DNA from: CAINVV01 sp038323575
Lineage (GTDB): Bacteria; Bacteroidota; Bacteroidia; Bacteroidales; Prolixibacteraceae
Assembly (NCBI GenBank): GCA_038323575.1
Contig: JBBQHB010000003.1
Span: 1 to 64,000 of the forward strand
Length of the DNA: 64,000 nt
Direction of reading: 5' to 3'
Below are positions 15,245-24,457 of the stretch, in pieces; positions within the stretch are counted from its first letter, which is position 1, and each line of letters starts with the position of its first letter. The notes below the pieces were generated by a model, which had not been told where the DNA came from, ran no database searches, and saw only the letters and a program-made list of their open reading frames with translations. The translations under genes were made by a program, and so were the position numbers.

Positions 15245-16282
15245 TTAGTTCCCTAGATGGGTATTCAAACGTTTGAAATAATCTTCAGCCATTTTAGAAT
15301 ATCTGGTACGAATGGACTTATTAGCCCATTCTGCAGCTTCTTTGTATGCTCCGTTCATCTCGGAGGCCAAAGCAAGGTTGTATTCAATTTTACTGCGGAA
15401 CCCGGCCGAGTTTGAAGTCGAATATTTCATCCAAATTTCCCGCGCACCTTTCCAGTCGTTCTTCTTCAGCAGAGTTACAGCCTTGTCAGCATCCTTATTG
15501 TTGGTAATATAATAGAACCTGTCCTCCGTTTTCCAAGAAGGAGAAATGTAGGAGGCAAGATTTTCGCCGTTTTCTATTGCTCCGCTGATCAATGCCTCCT
15601 TGATGGTAGGTAGCAACTCGTAGGTTTCCTGCAGACTCGGACCGTTACGTTCCCAGAATATGGTGTCTTTTACCTCGAATTTTGCCACCATCAACTTTTC
15701 AAGGGGCTGGTATAACTTCCAGTTGGAATGATAGGCAACCTGAACATCGGCGATATATTCCTTGTAACTCACCCCGTTTGTGTAGATGTTTCCTGTTTCC
15801 ACCTGGAAAGAGGTATTTACTTGTTCATAAAAATTTTCCAATGTAAGCAGGGCATCCACTTTAAATTCCTCACAGATTTGTTTAACCTGAGCAAGTGTCA
15901 GGGATGGCAATTGGTTATTGTAAGAAGAGCTGTTATTCGGCAAATTGCGTCTTAACGGGATAACAACGTCAAATCTTCCGGATTCGTACATCACATTTGC
16001 TATGGCCTTGAGGGTGGTATCTGCGGCAACGCTGTCGAGAAAAATATGATCAAGCGACAGTTTTTTTTCGATAAAAAGCGTTTCCAATGAATCCTGATTC
16101 AAATCGGAGAAAGCCGGCGTCATGCTCCTGTTCATCAGGACAACACTCTGAATATCATTCGGAACTGCCCTTTTTGCAGGAACAGAAACCTGTATGGATA
16201 TTCTGCCCATCGAAGCACAAGAACTAAGCAATACAAACAATCCAAACGTGACCAAAACAGAGCGATAAAAATATAATCTCAT
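15245..16282 (-). CDS. DUF6340-like lipoprotein
   Basis: A 345-residue lipoprotein with signal LFVLLSSC (Cys22). The N-terminal IQVSVPAKRAVPNDIQSVVLMNRS resembles the Bacteroidota family DUF6340; the C-terminal part (about 255-345) contains TPR-like helices (LLKKNDWKGAREIW, NLALASEMNGAYKEAAEWANKS). The role is unknown. It is the first gene of a probable operon with fabG and glsA and diverges from the M28 peptidase gene. The family name is from memory of the motif and should be treated as likely rather than proven. Confidence 0.65.
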   Translation of the reverse strand: MRLYFYRSVLVTFGLFVLLSSCASMGRISIQVSVPAKRAVPNDIQSVVLMNRSMTPAFSDLNQDSLETLFIEKKLSLDHIFLDSVAADTTLKAIANVMYESGRFDVVIPLRRNLPNNSSSYNNQLPSLTLAQVKQICEEFKVDALLTLENFYEQVNTSFQVETGNIYTNGVSYKEYIADVQVAYHSNWKLYQPLEKLMVAKFEVKDTIFWERNGPSLQETYELLPTIKEALISGAIENGENLASYISPSWKTEDRFYYITNNKDADKAVTLLKKNDWKGAREIWMKYSTSNSAGFRSKIEYNLALASEMNGAYKEAAEWANKSIRTRYSKMAEDYFKRLNTHLGN

Positions 16283-16385
16283 ACCAAATCTGCAAAGTTT
16301 ATAATACAGGTATCTTTTTTACAAATAAACTAAATATTCAGTGATCCTGTTCTACAAAAAATATTAAAAAACATGAAGAGATCAT

Positions 16386-16393
16386 TATATTTG
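16386..16393 (+). promoter_or_regulatory. candidate -7 element for the M28 peptidase gene
   Basis: TATATTTG matches the Bacteroidota -7 consensus TAnnTTTG exactly, 34 bp before the start codon. No matching -33 TTG was seen at the expected distance, so this is a weak call. Confidence 0.35.
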
Positions 16394-16427
16394 CCGGTCC
16401 AATTGCACTTTAAGTTAAATATTAAGT

Positions 16428-18191
16428 ATGAAAATCCTAGTAAAAAGCCTGTTTATTGCCTCTGTTACTCTTTCGGCATGTACTGTTCAGTACCAGCCAA
16501 AAATTACTTCCCAGGAAATATCTTCATCCATTAAAACACTTGCCTCTGATGAATTCCAGGGACGGAAACCGGGACTAAAGGGTGATTCCCTGGCAGCTCA
16601 GTTTATTGCTGAAAAATTCAGGAAGGCAGGAATAAAGATGTTGTACAACAAAGGATTTCAACCAGTTAAGCTGATCACAGGATTTAAATTCGGCAATGAA
16701 AACCACCTCTCCTCTGCACAGCAAACATTTGAATTAGGTGCCGATTATGAGCCGCTCTTCTTTTCCGCCAACAAATCTTTTTCCGGCAGACTGGCAGTAG
16801 CCGGCTATGGAATGACCATTTCGACAGACAGCCTGAAATGGGATGATTACAGTAATCTGCAGGCTGACAACAATTGGGTGCTTATTTTCGACGGACTGCC
16901 GGCCCATCTGCAGCAAAGCAATGAGGCAAAAAAGTACGGAGATATTCGTTCCAAAGTGCTGAATGCGATCGATCACCATGCTGGAGGCATTTTAATCGTA
17001 ACGGCAGATTTCAATACCAAAGGAGTAACCAAAACCGCCATGTTCGACAAGAACAGCGCTGCCTACTCTGTTCCTGTTATGAAAATTTCCCAAAAAACAG
17101 CTGATCTGGTGTTAAACAAGGAATTGACATACAACGGCATCGAAAATAAAATCAAAGATGTTCAGAAACCATTTTTCAAGCTGACAGAACAAACGGTCAA
17201 CGGAGAGGCATCCGTATTGCCAAGAATTACCATGACCCGGAACGTGGTCGGCATGGTCCCGGGAAGAGATCCGAAGCTTGCTGAAGAGTATATTGTGGTT
17301 GGAGCGCACTATGATCACCTGGGATACGGTGGTCAGGGATCAGGATCCAGGATGCCCGATTCGATGGCAGTCCATCACGGGGCTGATGACAATGCTTCAG
17401 GCGTAGCAGCTGTCATCGAACTGGCTCAAAAATTTTCCAAAGAGAACAACAACAAACGGCCCATCATTTTTGTGGCCTTCACAGCTGAGGAGTTCGGGCT
17501 GATCGGCTCCAGGGCATTTGTAACCGAGCCGCCTTTCAGCCTGAAAAATGCGGATGCTATGTTCAACTTCGACATGGTTGGCAGACTGGACTCCGCAAAG
17601 GAACTAACCATCGGCGGCGTTGGTACTTCACTGGAATCCAAGGCGATGATAGATAGTCTGGTTCATGGTTTCAATTTGAAAATATCCAAAGAAGGTTACG
17701 GTCCTTCGGATCACGCCTCCTTTTATGGTGAGAACATCCCGGTTCTTTATTTCACCTCAGGTGTGCACGACCAATACCATACACCAAACGACACCTGGGA
17801 CAGGATCAACTTCGAAGGTGAACGCTTGATCGTAGAGAATGCCTATATGCTGATCAGTGAAACAGCCAATCGCAGCCAAAAACTGACTTACCAGGAAAGC
17901 GGTCCCAAAGTCGGTGCTTCCGGCAGGACAGATTTGAAAGTTACCCTGGGTATTATTCCGGATTTTGCTGGTTCTGAGAAAGAGGGAATGCGGATTGACG
18001 GGGTAACCCCGGGCAAACCGGCTTCCAGGGCAGGCCTGCTGAAAGGAGATATCATTATTGCCATCGACGGCAAAAAAGTCGGTAGTATCTATGATTACAT
18101 GGCCAGGATGAAGGCTTACTCCCCGGGTGACATTATTACTGTGGATGTAATGCGCGGTGCAGAGAAAAAGGTATTTCTGGTAACGCTTTAA
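16428..18191 (+). CDS. M28-family zinc metallopeptidase with PA and PDZ domains
   Basis: A 587-residue exported aminopeptidase. The N-terminal signal ends SVTLSAC (Cys18), so it is probably a lipoprotein. A protease-associated (PA) domain occupies about 110-230. The M28 core carries the two-zinc motifs: GAHYDHLG (His), GADDNASG (bridging Asp), FTAEEFGLIGS (catalytic Glu and metal Glu), NFDMVG (Asp) and GPSDHASFY (His). A PDZ domain closes the protein (about 490-585, GVTPGKPASRAGLLKGDIIIAIDG). It likely trims peptides in the periplasm or at the cell surface. The reading frame overlaps the convergent pepD gene by 4 bp at the 3' end. Confidence 0.9.
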   Translation: MKILVKSLFIASVTLSACTVQYQPKITSQEISSSIKTLASDEFQGRKPGLKGDSLAAQFIAEKFRKAGIKMLYNKGFQPVKLITGFKFGNENHLSSAQQTFELGADYEPLFFSANKSFSGRLAVAGYGMTISTDSLKWDDYSNLQADNNWVLIFDGLPAHLQQSNEAKKYGDIRSKVLNAIDHHAGGILIVTADFNTKGVTKTAMFDKNSAAYSVPVMKISQKTADLVLNKELTYNGIENKIKDVQKPFFKLTEQTVNGEASVLPRITMTRNVVGMVPGRDPKLAEEYIVVGAHYDHLGYGGQGSGSRMPDSMAVHHGADDNASGVAAVIELAQKFSKENNNKRPIIFVAFTAEEFGLIGSRAFVTEPPFSLKNADAMFNFDMVGRLDSAKELTIGGVGTSLESKAMIDSLVHGFNLKISKEGYGPSDHASFYGENIPVLYFTSGVHDQYHTPNDTWDRINFEGERLIVENAYMLISETANRSQKLTYQESGPKVGASGRTDLKVTLGIIPDFAGSEKEGMRIDGVTPGKPASRAGLLKGDIIIAIDGKKVGSIYDYMARMKAYSPGDIITVDVMRGAEKKVFLVTL

Positions 18192-19645
18192 AACGCTAGT
18201 TTCGGCAGTAATTCCGTCAAAAATCTCCAGAATTTGTCAACCGAAGCAATTTCAATCTTTTCATCAGGAGAGTGAACGCCACGCAGGGTTGGTCCAAAGG
18301 AGATCATATCCATATCAGGGAATTTCTCCAGGAAGAGCCCGCACTCCAGTCCGGCATGGATAGAACGCACGACAGGTTTCACACCAAACATCGATTCATA
18401 CAGGTTCCGGGAAACCTCAAGGACATACGAATCAGGATTGGGCGTCCAGCCGCAATAGCCTTCGCCCCTGGTAACTTTGGCGCCCATCAGGTTGAAAATA
18501 GTCTCAACCATCTGATAGATATCCTGTTTGCCGCTTTCCTGGTCGCTGCGCTGGCTGGTTACAATTTCAACTTCTGATCCGGACTTAAATTTGATGCTGG
18601 CAAGGTTGGTGGAACTCTCAACCATCCCCGGCATCCGGAAACTCATCGAATGAACGCCGTGAGGCAGGGCATAAAGTCCGTTTATAAGCTTTGACTGGCT
18701 CACAACATCCATGACCGATTCAGGCTTTTCAGTGCTTTCAAGTGCGATTTTAAATTTAGGTTCCTTCCTGAACAGTTCATTTTCCATCTCCGCCCTGAAA
18801 TGATTCAGCTCAATCGCTAAATGTTCCTTTTTGTCGGCAGGAACCACCAAAACAACCGAGGCCTCGCGGGGAATGGCATTGCGAAGATTACCACCGTTAA
18901 AAGAGGCAATACGGCATTCGCATGTTTCAATCAATTGATATACAAACCTGTTGAGTATCTTGATCGAATTCCCCCTACCCTTTTCGATATCATCTCCTGA
19001 ATGGCCTCCGGAAAGTCCTGAAACAGCTACTTTAAATGCAAAATAGTTATCAGGTACCGGATTCGGGGTATAAAGAAAGGATGCTTTGGAATCGATTCCG
19101 CCTGCGCAGCCGATAAACAACTCCCCTTCATCTTCCGAATCGAGGTTAAGCAGGATCTTTCCCTCAAGGAAACCGGGCTGCAGCGCCTGCGCCCCTGTCA
19201 GGCCTGTCTCTTCATCCACCGTAAACAATGCTTCCACAGGAGGATGAACCAGTTCATCGTCGGCTAAAACCGCCAAAGAAGCTGCCATTCCGATACCGCA
19301 ATCTGCACCCAATGTAGTATTGACTGCCCTTACCCATCCATTGTCAATGACCGGTACAATCGGATCTTTGAAAAAATCATGTTCAACACCTTCATTCTTC
19401 TCGCACACCATGTCCATATGAGACTGCAGCACAACCACCTTGCCATGTTCCAACCCTTTTGTACCGGGCTTTTTGATGACGATGTTACCTGCTAAATCCT
19501 TTTTAGCTTCCAACTTATGGATTGCAGCAAAGCGGAGCAGAAAATCAATCATTTTCTCTTCATGCTTCGACGGGCGGGGTACCTGACAAACTTCACTGAA
19601 AAAATGCCATATTGATTTAGGTTCAATATTCTGTAAGCTATTCAT
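18188..19645 (-). CDS. pepD: aminoacyl-histidine dipeptidase (M20C, PepD)
   Basis: A 485-residue cytosolic dipeptidase of the M20 family; PepD cleaves Xaa-His and related dipeptides. Metal ligands and catalytic residues are visible in LQSHMDMVCE (His, Asp), LGADCGIGMA (bridging Asp), TVDEETGLTGA (catalytic Glu pair) and SIHAGLECG. Length is normal for PepD and there is no signal peptide. It ends 4 bp inside the convergent M28 peptidase gene, so the two peptidase genes share their terminal bases. Confidence 0.92.
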   Translation of the reverse strand: MNSLQNIEPKSIWHFFSEVCQVPRPSKHEEKMIDFLLRFAAIHKLEAKKDLAGNIVIKKPGTKGLEHGKVVVLQSHMDMVCEKNEGVEHDFFKDPIVPVIDNGWVRAVNTTLGADCGIGMAASLAVLADDELVHPPVEALFTVDEETGLTGAQALQPGFLEGKILLNLDSEDEGELFIGCAGGIDSKASFLYTPNPVPDNYFAFKVAVSGLSGGHSGDDIEKGRGNSIKILNRFVYQLIETCECRIASFNGGNLRNAIPREASVVLVVPADKKEHLAIELNHFRAEMENELFRKEPKFKIALESTEKPESVMDVVSQSKLINGLYALPHGVHSMSFRMPGMVESSTNLASIKFKSGSEVEIVTSQRSDQESGKQDIYQMVETIFNLMGAKVTRGEGYCGWTPNPDSYVLEVSRNLYESMFGVKPVVRSIHAGLECGLFLEKFPDMDMISFGPTLRGVHSPDEKIEIASVDKFWRFLTELLPKLAF

Positions 19646-19690
19646 ATAAAACTATTTAGAATAATTTAATTAAAGCATATAATTATACAA

Positions 19691-19845
19691 TTTTGGAATT
19701 TCGATTTTCGATTTTCGAATACACTCTGATCAGTATCTGAGCTTCAATCTTTAATCCAAAATTTATATCTATCTGGATATTGGCAAGTTGATTCTCTTTT
19801 GCCAGTTGAGTCATTCGAAAATCCAAAATCGAAAATCGAAAATTT
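19691..19845. repeat. inverted pair of CGATTTT heptamer tracts
   Basis: TCGATTTTCGATTTTCGAA at about 19700-19718 and its reverse complement around 19815-19845 flank about 95 bp. A third direct copy lies at 20202-20229 after the riboswitch, and a fourth at about 45571-45602 upstream of purL. The period is 7 bp. Here the pair lies between pepD and the B12 locus promoter and could fold into a long hairpin. Confidence 0.7.
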
Positions 19846-19877
19846 GCACCGGTGGCAAAGATAATCCTTCTTTTTAA

Positions 19878-19909
19878 TTCTTGTATCCGAACATTTTTTT
19901 GTAGGTTTG
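19878..19909 (+). promoter_or_regulatory. Bacteroidota-type promoter of the B12 riboswitch
   Basis: A -33 TTG (19881-19883) is followed after 18 bp by the -7 element TAGGTTTG (19902-19909), an exact TAnnTTTG. Transcription would begin about 7 bp downstream, at the 5' edge of the riboswitch. The same 18-bp spacing is seen before the amidase gene (55130-55158). Confidence 0.65.
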
Positions 19910-20092
19910 TAAAGAATTGGTGCCACACGGCTTAATTGGGAATCCGGTGAAAATCCGGTACAGTTCCCGCTGCTGTAAACCCGATCCCCGAAAGGGATAG
20001 TATGTTTTTGGTCATTAATCCACTGTTTGTACTCCAACGAACGGGAAGGAGACCAAAAATCGGGACAAGTCAGAAGACCAGCCATTCACAAA
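19910..20092 (+). promoter_or_regulatory. cobalamin riboswitch
   Basis: A B12-sensing RNA leader. The family core is clear: TGGTGCC at the 5' side, GGGAATCCGGTGAAAATCC with ACAGTTCCCGCTGCTGTAA, a small hairpin GATCCCCGAAAGGGAT, a variable arm closed by TTTTTGGTC (20005-20013) with GACCAAAAA (20051-20059), and the B12 box AGTCAGAAGACC followed by AGCC. It precedes a surface lipoprotein, BtuB-like and BtuG-like genes, so it should repress B12 uptake when cobalamin is plentiful. Confidence 0.95.
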
Positions 20093-20138
20093 TTAAGCTT
20101 TCGGGATAAAAGCCTGCGGATGAATGCCATCTGCCCGT

Positions 20139-20181
20139 CTGTTAATTTCCGGTTAGCTTTAGACAATTAGTAAATTAACAG
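20139..20181 (+). promoter_or_regulatory. possible expression-platform hairpin
   Basis: A perfect 10-bp stem, CTGTTAATTT (20139-20148) with AAATTAACAG (20172-20181), lies between the riboswitch and the first gene. There is no T-tract after it, so it would more likely act on translation or mRNA structure than as an intrinsic terminator. The role is inferred from position only. Confidence 0.45.
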
Positions 20182-20325
20182 AACGTTGTGAATCAAAAAC
20201 TATCGATTTTCGATTTTCGATTTTGGATTACGCACAGATTGGAACGCTCAATTTCTTATCTCTCTGCGCTCAGCGCCCGGTGTTTCTCATTTTTGGTCTC
20301 TGAGTACGGAGAAGGGTTCGGTGGA

Positions 20326-21243
20326 GTGACGGGTAGGATTCTTAAAGTGCTTTTTGTGACATCGATCTTCACAGTAACCGGATGTTCCGGAGGTTTAATC
20401 AGCGACAGCAATATCCCTGCAACTAACAACCAATCAACCTATATTGCCAAAGTATTTGAATACCAGTATGGTCCCGGCCAGCACGCAACAATTATCCCGG
20501 CCAACGAAAAGGGAAATGATTTTATTGGTGAACCATGGACAAAAGGCAAGTCGTTTACTTCGCTGGGCGGTTGGGGCGGCTATATCATTGCCGGATTTGA
20601 CCATGCTGTAGCCAACACAAATGGTCCTGATTTTGCCGTATACACACAGCCTTCGGTTGCTTCAGAGCCGGGAGTGATCTGTGTGATGGAAGATACCAAC
20701 AACGACGGGTTGCCCAACGACGGAGCATGGATGGAAATCAAAGGAAGTGAATACAGCCATGCGGAAACCATTCACAACTATCAGGTTACCTACTTCAAAC
20801 CGGGACCTTCCGGCCAGATTACCTGGAAAGACAACCTGGGAAAATCGGGTTCGCTGGTACCCGGATTCGGAAATGAAAGTTGGTGGTGGACGGGATATGG
20901 CGACAAAACCACTGTTACTTTCAGCGGAGAGCGGTTGCCGGATGCCTATCTGAATACCTCCAAAGATCCTGCCATTGAACTTTGGATGCCCCGAACAGGT
21001 CTTTTTCAATTTGGTTATGCTGAATGTTACAGCAATTCGGATTACAATGACAAACTCAAGGCAAATTTCATCGATATCTCTTCGGCTGTCGATGCTTCAG
21101 GATTGCCGGCCAACCTTACGAAAATCAATTTCATCAAAGTGCAAAGCGGAGTTTTCCAGGTCGCCGGATGGCTGAATGAAGTATCGACAGAGATAAGTGG
21201 TGCGGCAGACATCCATCTGCTGGATAAAAAAAGTTATGAATGA
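20326..21243 (+). CDS. surface lipoprotein of the B12 uptake locus
   Basis: The first gene under the B12 riboswitch. I choose GTG 20326: it gives a short lipoprotein signal (MTGRILKVLFVTSIFTVTGC) and a 305-residue product. The same frame is open back to GTG 20188, but that extension translates heptamer repeat DNA and is probably non-coding. The protein resembles the cell-surface protein family found beside BtuB in gut Bacteroides, with GGWGGYIIAGFDHAV, SEPGVICVMEDTNNDG and AWMEIKGSEY. Its stop overlaps the btuB start by 4 bp (ATGA), indicating translational coupling. A role in binding or presenting corrinoids at the surface is inferred from the locus. Confidence 0.7.
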   Translation: MTGRILKVLFVTSIFTVTGCSGGLISDSNIPATNNQSTYIAKVFEYQYGPGQHATIIPANEKGNDFIGEPWTKGKSFTSLGGWGGYIIAGFDHAVANTNGPDFAVYTQPSVASEPGVICVMEDTNNDGLPNDGAWMEIKGSEYSHAETIHNYQVTYFKPGPSGQITWKDNLGKSGSLVPGFGNESWWWTGYGDKTTVTFSGERLPDAYLNTSKDPAIELWMPRTGLFQFGYAECYSNSDYNDKLKANFIDISSAVDASGLPANLTKINFIKVQSGVFQVAGWLNEVSTEISGAADIHLLDKKSYE

Positions 21244-23237
21244 GACCTTTGTACCTTGCGGCACTCCTGGTCTGGATGACTATTGTTTCAGAAAATCCTG
21301 TTAAGGCGCAATCGCTGAAAGATACAGTAAGATTGGAGTCGGTTCAGATCGTAGGGAAAAGGATATTCAGAAATTTCGACGAAACAAGGTCGCAAGTTGA
21401 TTCAATTACACTCGCGAAGTCAAGCACGGTAAGGCTTTCGGAGCTACTTTCACAAAATACGCCCATTTTTATCAAGGAGTACGGTAGGGGTGCGATGGCT
21501 ACGGCCTCCTTCCGCGGAACAGCGCCATCGCACACCAAAGTAAGCTGGAACGGCCTTGAAATCAACTCTCCCATGCTCGGGATGGTTGACTTTTCGCTCA
21601 TACCGGTCTACTTTACCGATGACGTGAAACTGATGCACGGATCCTCTTCCCTGTCAGAATCATCAGGGGCATTGGGCGGAACGATCCTGCTCGAAAACAG
21701 GGCAGACTGGAACAATCTGTTTTCGGGAAAAGTGCTCAGCGGTACCGGCAGTTACCGAACCTTTGATGAATACCTGCAGGTGAATGCCGGAAACAGGAAG
21801 TTCCAGTCGAAAAGCGCATTTTTTTACAACTCCTCAGCCAATGATTTTCCTTATGTCAACAAGCTGAATGCAACATTGGATCCGGGCACAGGTGAATATG
21901 TCTACCAGGAAGAACGGAACAAAAATGCCGGTTACCTGAACTATGGATTTTTACAGGAGTTCTATCTGCAACCCGCTTCCAACCAAACTTTCACCCTGAA
22001 AACCTGGCTGCAGCACAACGAACGCAGTATTCCAACCTTGCTGACCAACGAGAGTGATCCCTCTTCCAATATCAACCGGCAATCTGAGAACGCACTCCGT
22101 ACCATCGCGGAATGGAGACGATTCGGCGCTCAAAGCAGATTATCTGTATTGTCTGGGCTCAACCTGCAAAACTCCTCCTACAAGCTTGAAAACAGCGTTA
22201 GCGGAGCTCAGAACCAGGTTGTGACAGATGCAGAAGCAAAAATCCTCTCTTTTATCAACAAACTCATGTATAGGTACCAGTTCAACCGGTTTCTTACCTG
22301 CATCACCGGAATTGAGGCCGACTTTTACAGGGTAGTCTCCGAAAATCACCTTCCCTTATACCAAACAATAGGTTACAACAAAGGCAGGGTTGAAAACTCT
22401 TTGTTTGCTGAACTTGAAGCCAAACTGAATCAGAACCTGAGCACGGTGCTGCTCCTGCGCGAAGAAGTGATTGATTTCCGGCACCAGGCTTTGTTGCCGC
22501 TGCTGAGGATGAGCTATCAGCCTGATCCCGGTAAATCACTGAAATTTACCGCTTCTCTGGCCGGAAACAGCCATCCGCCGACCCTTAACGATCTTTTTTA
22601 TCAACCGGGAGGAAATCCTGATCTCAAATCCGAAAACAGCACGCAGCTTGAATTTGGGGCCCTGGACGAATTCAGGGTGAAAAAAAGTCAGTTGTATGCC
22701 GGAATTTTGCTCTTTTATTCCAGGGTGAAAGACTGGATCATCTGGCTGCCAACGTTTCAGGGTTACTGGGAACCCGCTAACATAGATCAGGTGGAAAGCA
22801 GCGGAGTTGAAGCGAATATAGGCTGGAGCGGTAATTTCAGGTGGCTTCGCTGCGATCTGAAGGGAAATTATGCTTTTACCCGCACGGTGAATCTTTCGGA
22901 AGGCAGTCCGGCATACGGAAAACAGCTGCCCTATATTCCCGAAAGTTCGGCCAATCTGAACCTGCACCTTTCGTGGTCGAAGTTCTCTTTCGGTTGGATG
23001 TGGAATTACTACAGCAAAAGGTTCACCACAACTGCCAACAATGAAGAGACCATGTCGGATTATCTCTACCCCTATTTCATGAACAACCTGCAGTTGGGGA
23101 TGGCATTCCCGGCAGGGACCAATAAAGTAACAGCTGAATGTAAAGTGCTGAATGTTTTTAGCGAATCGTACCGGACCGTTTTGCAGCGACCGATGCCCGG
23201 AAGAAACTATCAACTTGTATTGCGTTATGATTTTTAA
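21240..23237 (+). CDS. btuB: TonB-dependent receptor, BtuB-like
   Basis: A 665-residue outer-membrane receptor with a signal peptide ending VKAQ. The plug domain (about 30-160) shows LSELLSQNTPIFIKEYG, ATASFRGTAPSHTKVSWNG and GSSSLSESSGALGGTI. A 22-strand type barrel follows, ending in NYQLVLRYDF with a terminal Phe. Its place between a riboswitch-controlled surface lipoprotein and a BtuG-like propeller points to corrinoid import powered by TonB. It overlaps the upstream gene by 4 bp and the downstream gene by 11 bp. Substrate assignment comes from context, not from the barrel sequence alone. Confidence 0.85.
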   Translation: MRPLYLAALLVWMTIVSENPVKAQSLKDTVRLESVQIVGKRIFRNFDETRSQVDSITLAKSSTVRLSELLSQNTPIFIKEYGRGAMATASFRGTAPSHTKVSWNGLEINSPMLGMVDFSLIPVYFTDDVKLMHGSSSLSESSGALGGTILLENRADWNNLFSGKVLSGTGSYRTFDEYLQVNAGNRKFQSKSAFFYNSSANDFPYVNKLNATLDPGTGEYVYQEERNKNAGYLNYGFLQEFYLQPASNQTFTLKTWLQHNERSIPTLLTNESDPSSNINRQSENALRTIAEWRRFGAQSRLSVLSGLNLQNSSYKLENSVSGAQNQVVTDAEAKILSFINKLMYRYQFNRFLTCITGIEADFYRVVSENHLPLYQTIGYNKGRVENSLFAELEAKLNQNLSTVLLLREEVIDFRHQALLPLLRMSYQPDPGKSLKFTASLAGNSHPPTLNDLFYQPGGNPDLKSENSTQLEFGALDEFRVKKSQLYAGILLFYSRVKDWIIWLPTFQGYWEPANIDQVESSGVEANIGWSGNFRWLRCDLKGNYAFTRTVNLSEGSPAYGKQLPYIPESSANLNLHLSWSKFSFGWMWNYYSKRFTTTANNEETMSDYLYPYFMNNLQLGMAFPAGTNKVTAECKVLNVFSESYRTVLQRPMPGRNYQLVLRYDF

Positions 23238-24306
23238 AAAAAGAACCTGCCTTTTCAGGATTTTTTACCTCTTCCTGCTGCCCGCCTTACTTTCGGGCTG
23301 CATGAAAGATGACCAGTGGGTGAAAGATCATCTCCTTCAGGGGATCATTCAGCTTCCTGCAAACGGGGTTTTTGTGATCAATGAGGGAAATTTCATGTAC
23401 GGAAATGCCTCAATGACTTTTTATGATATACAGAAAAAAGAGGTTCTAAGCGACCTTTTCTTCAAAATTAACGGATTGCCGCTCGGAGATGTGGCTGAAT
23501 CGATGACCATCCGGAAATCAAGCGGATATATTGTTGTCAACAATTCAGGGAAAATTTACATTGTAGATACAGTCACAGGGAAGTATACCGGGAAAATAAC
23601 CGGGTTGATTTCGCCCAGGTATATACATTTTGTGAACGATCAAAAGGCCTATGTGACAGACCTATACGCAGGGAAAATTACAATTGTGAATCCGGAAAGC
23701 AATCAGGTTACCGGTTCAATCCCATGCCCTTTACACCCGTCAACTGAAGAGATGGTTCAAGTGGGAAACCGGGTATTTGTTACCTGCTGGTCGGGGGACA
23801 AAACAGTTCTGGTCATTGATACCGACAAGGATCAGATCATCAATGAAATTACTACCGGTGAACAGCCCTGCGGCATTGTTTCAGACAGGTTGAATAAAAT
23901 TTGGGTATTGTGTCAGTCACAACCGGGAAACACGGCTAAAAGCACCGCAATTCTGCAGCGTATTGATCCCCTTGCGGCGAAAGTCGAGCAAAGCTTCAAT
24001 TTTCCTGCAGAAGCAAAGCCGGTGAAACTGAATGTGGACGGTAAAGGTGAAAACCTCTATTACCTGTTGGGAAGTGAAGTGCGTAAAATGGCGGTTTCTG
24101 CAGATCAGCTACCCGATAAACCTTTCCTGCTGCTAACGGGCAAACTGCTCTATGGCCTGGGTATTGACCCGGTTAACGGGGATATCTATGTCAGTGATGC
24201 GTTGGATTACCAACAACCCGGAATAATCTACCGATTCTTGGAATCAGGTACCCCGACAGACAACTTCAAAGCCGGGATTATTCCGGGAAGGTTCTGCTTC
24301 AAATGA
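23227..24306 (+). CDS. btuG: BtuG-like beta-propeller lipoprotein (YncE/DUF5074 type)
   Basis: The start is ATG 23227, inside the last codons of btuB; the longer upstream frame only reads btuB sequence. The 359-residue product begins with a lipoprotein signal (FYLFLLPALLSGC) and then a repeated propeller with blades such as GVFVINEGNFMYGNASMTFYD, PRYIHFVNDQKAYVTDLYAG, KTVLVIDTDKDQIINEI and DPVNGDIYVSDALDY. In Bacteroides, BtuG is a surface lipoprotein that caps BtuB and captures cobalamin with extreme affinity. The length, propeller and coupling to btuB support a BtuG homologue, though sequence similarity could not be measured here. Confidence 0.8.
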   Translation: MIFKKRTCLFRIFYLFLLPALLSGCMKDDQWVKDHLLQGIIQLPANGVFVINEGNFMYGNASMTFYDIQKKEVLSDLFFKINGLPLGDVAESMTIRKSSGYIVVNNSGKIYIVDTVTGKYTGKITGLISPRYIHFVNDQKAYVTDLYAGKITIVNPESNQVTGSIPCPLHPSTEEMVQVGNRVFVTCWSGDKTVLVIDTDKDQIINEITTGEQPCGIVSDRLNKIWVLCQSQPGNTAKSTAILQRIDPLAAKVEQSFNFPAEAKPVKLNVDGKGENLYYLLGSEVRKMAVSADQLPDKPFLLLTGKLLYGLGIDPVNGDIYVSDALDYQQPGIIYRFLESGTPTDNFKAGIIPGRFCFK

Positions 24307-24457
24307 AATTGATGTGTTGATTGAGCTGATGTGTTGATTAGCTGATGAGTCGATGTGGTGATGTGTCGATGTGTTAATTTAGTGGTGATTTGGCTAATCA
24401 ACCAATCTGCTAATCTGCTAATCAGCACATCGGCTAATCATCACATCACCACATCGG
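24307..24457. repeat. GATGTG/CACATC short-period repeat with inverted halves
   Basis: The left part repeats TGATGTGTTGATTAGCTGATG-like steps and the right part repeats CTAATCAGCACATCGGCTAATC-like steps, so the two halves are roughly reverse complements and can fold into an imperfect hairpin. It separates the convergent btuG and PAP2 genes and probably stops transcription from both sides. Confidence 0.65.

Noticed and set aside
22536..23213. Minus-strand open frame of 225 codons opposite btuB
   Set aside because: Antisense to the receptor barrel; no motif and no promoter.
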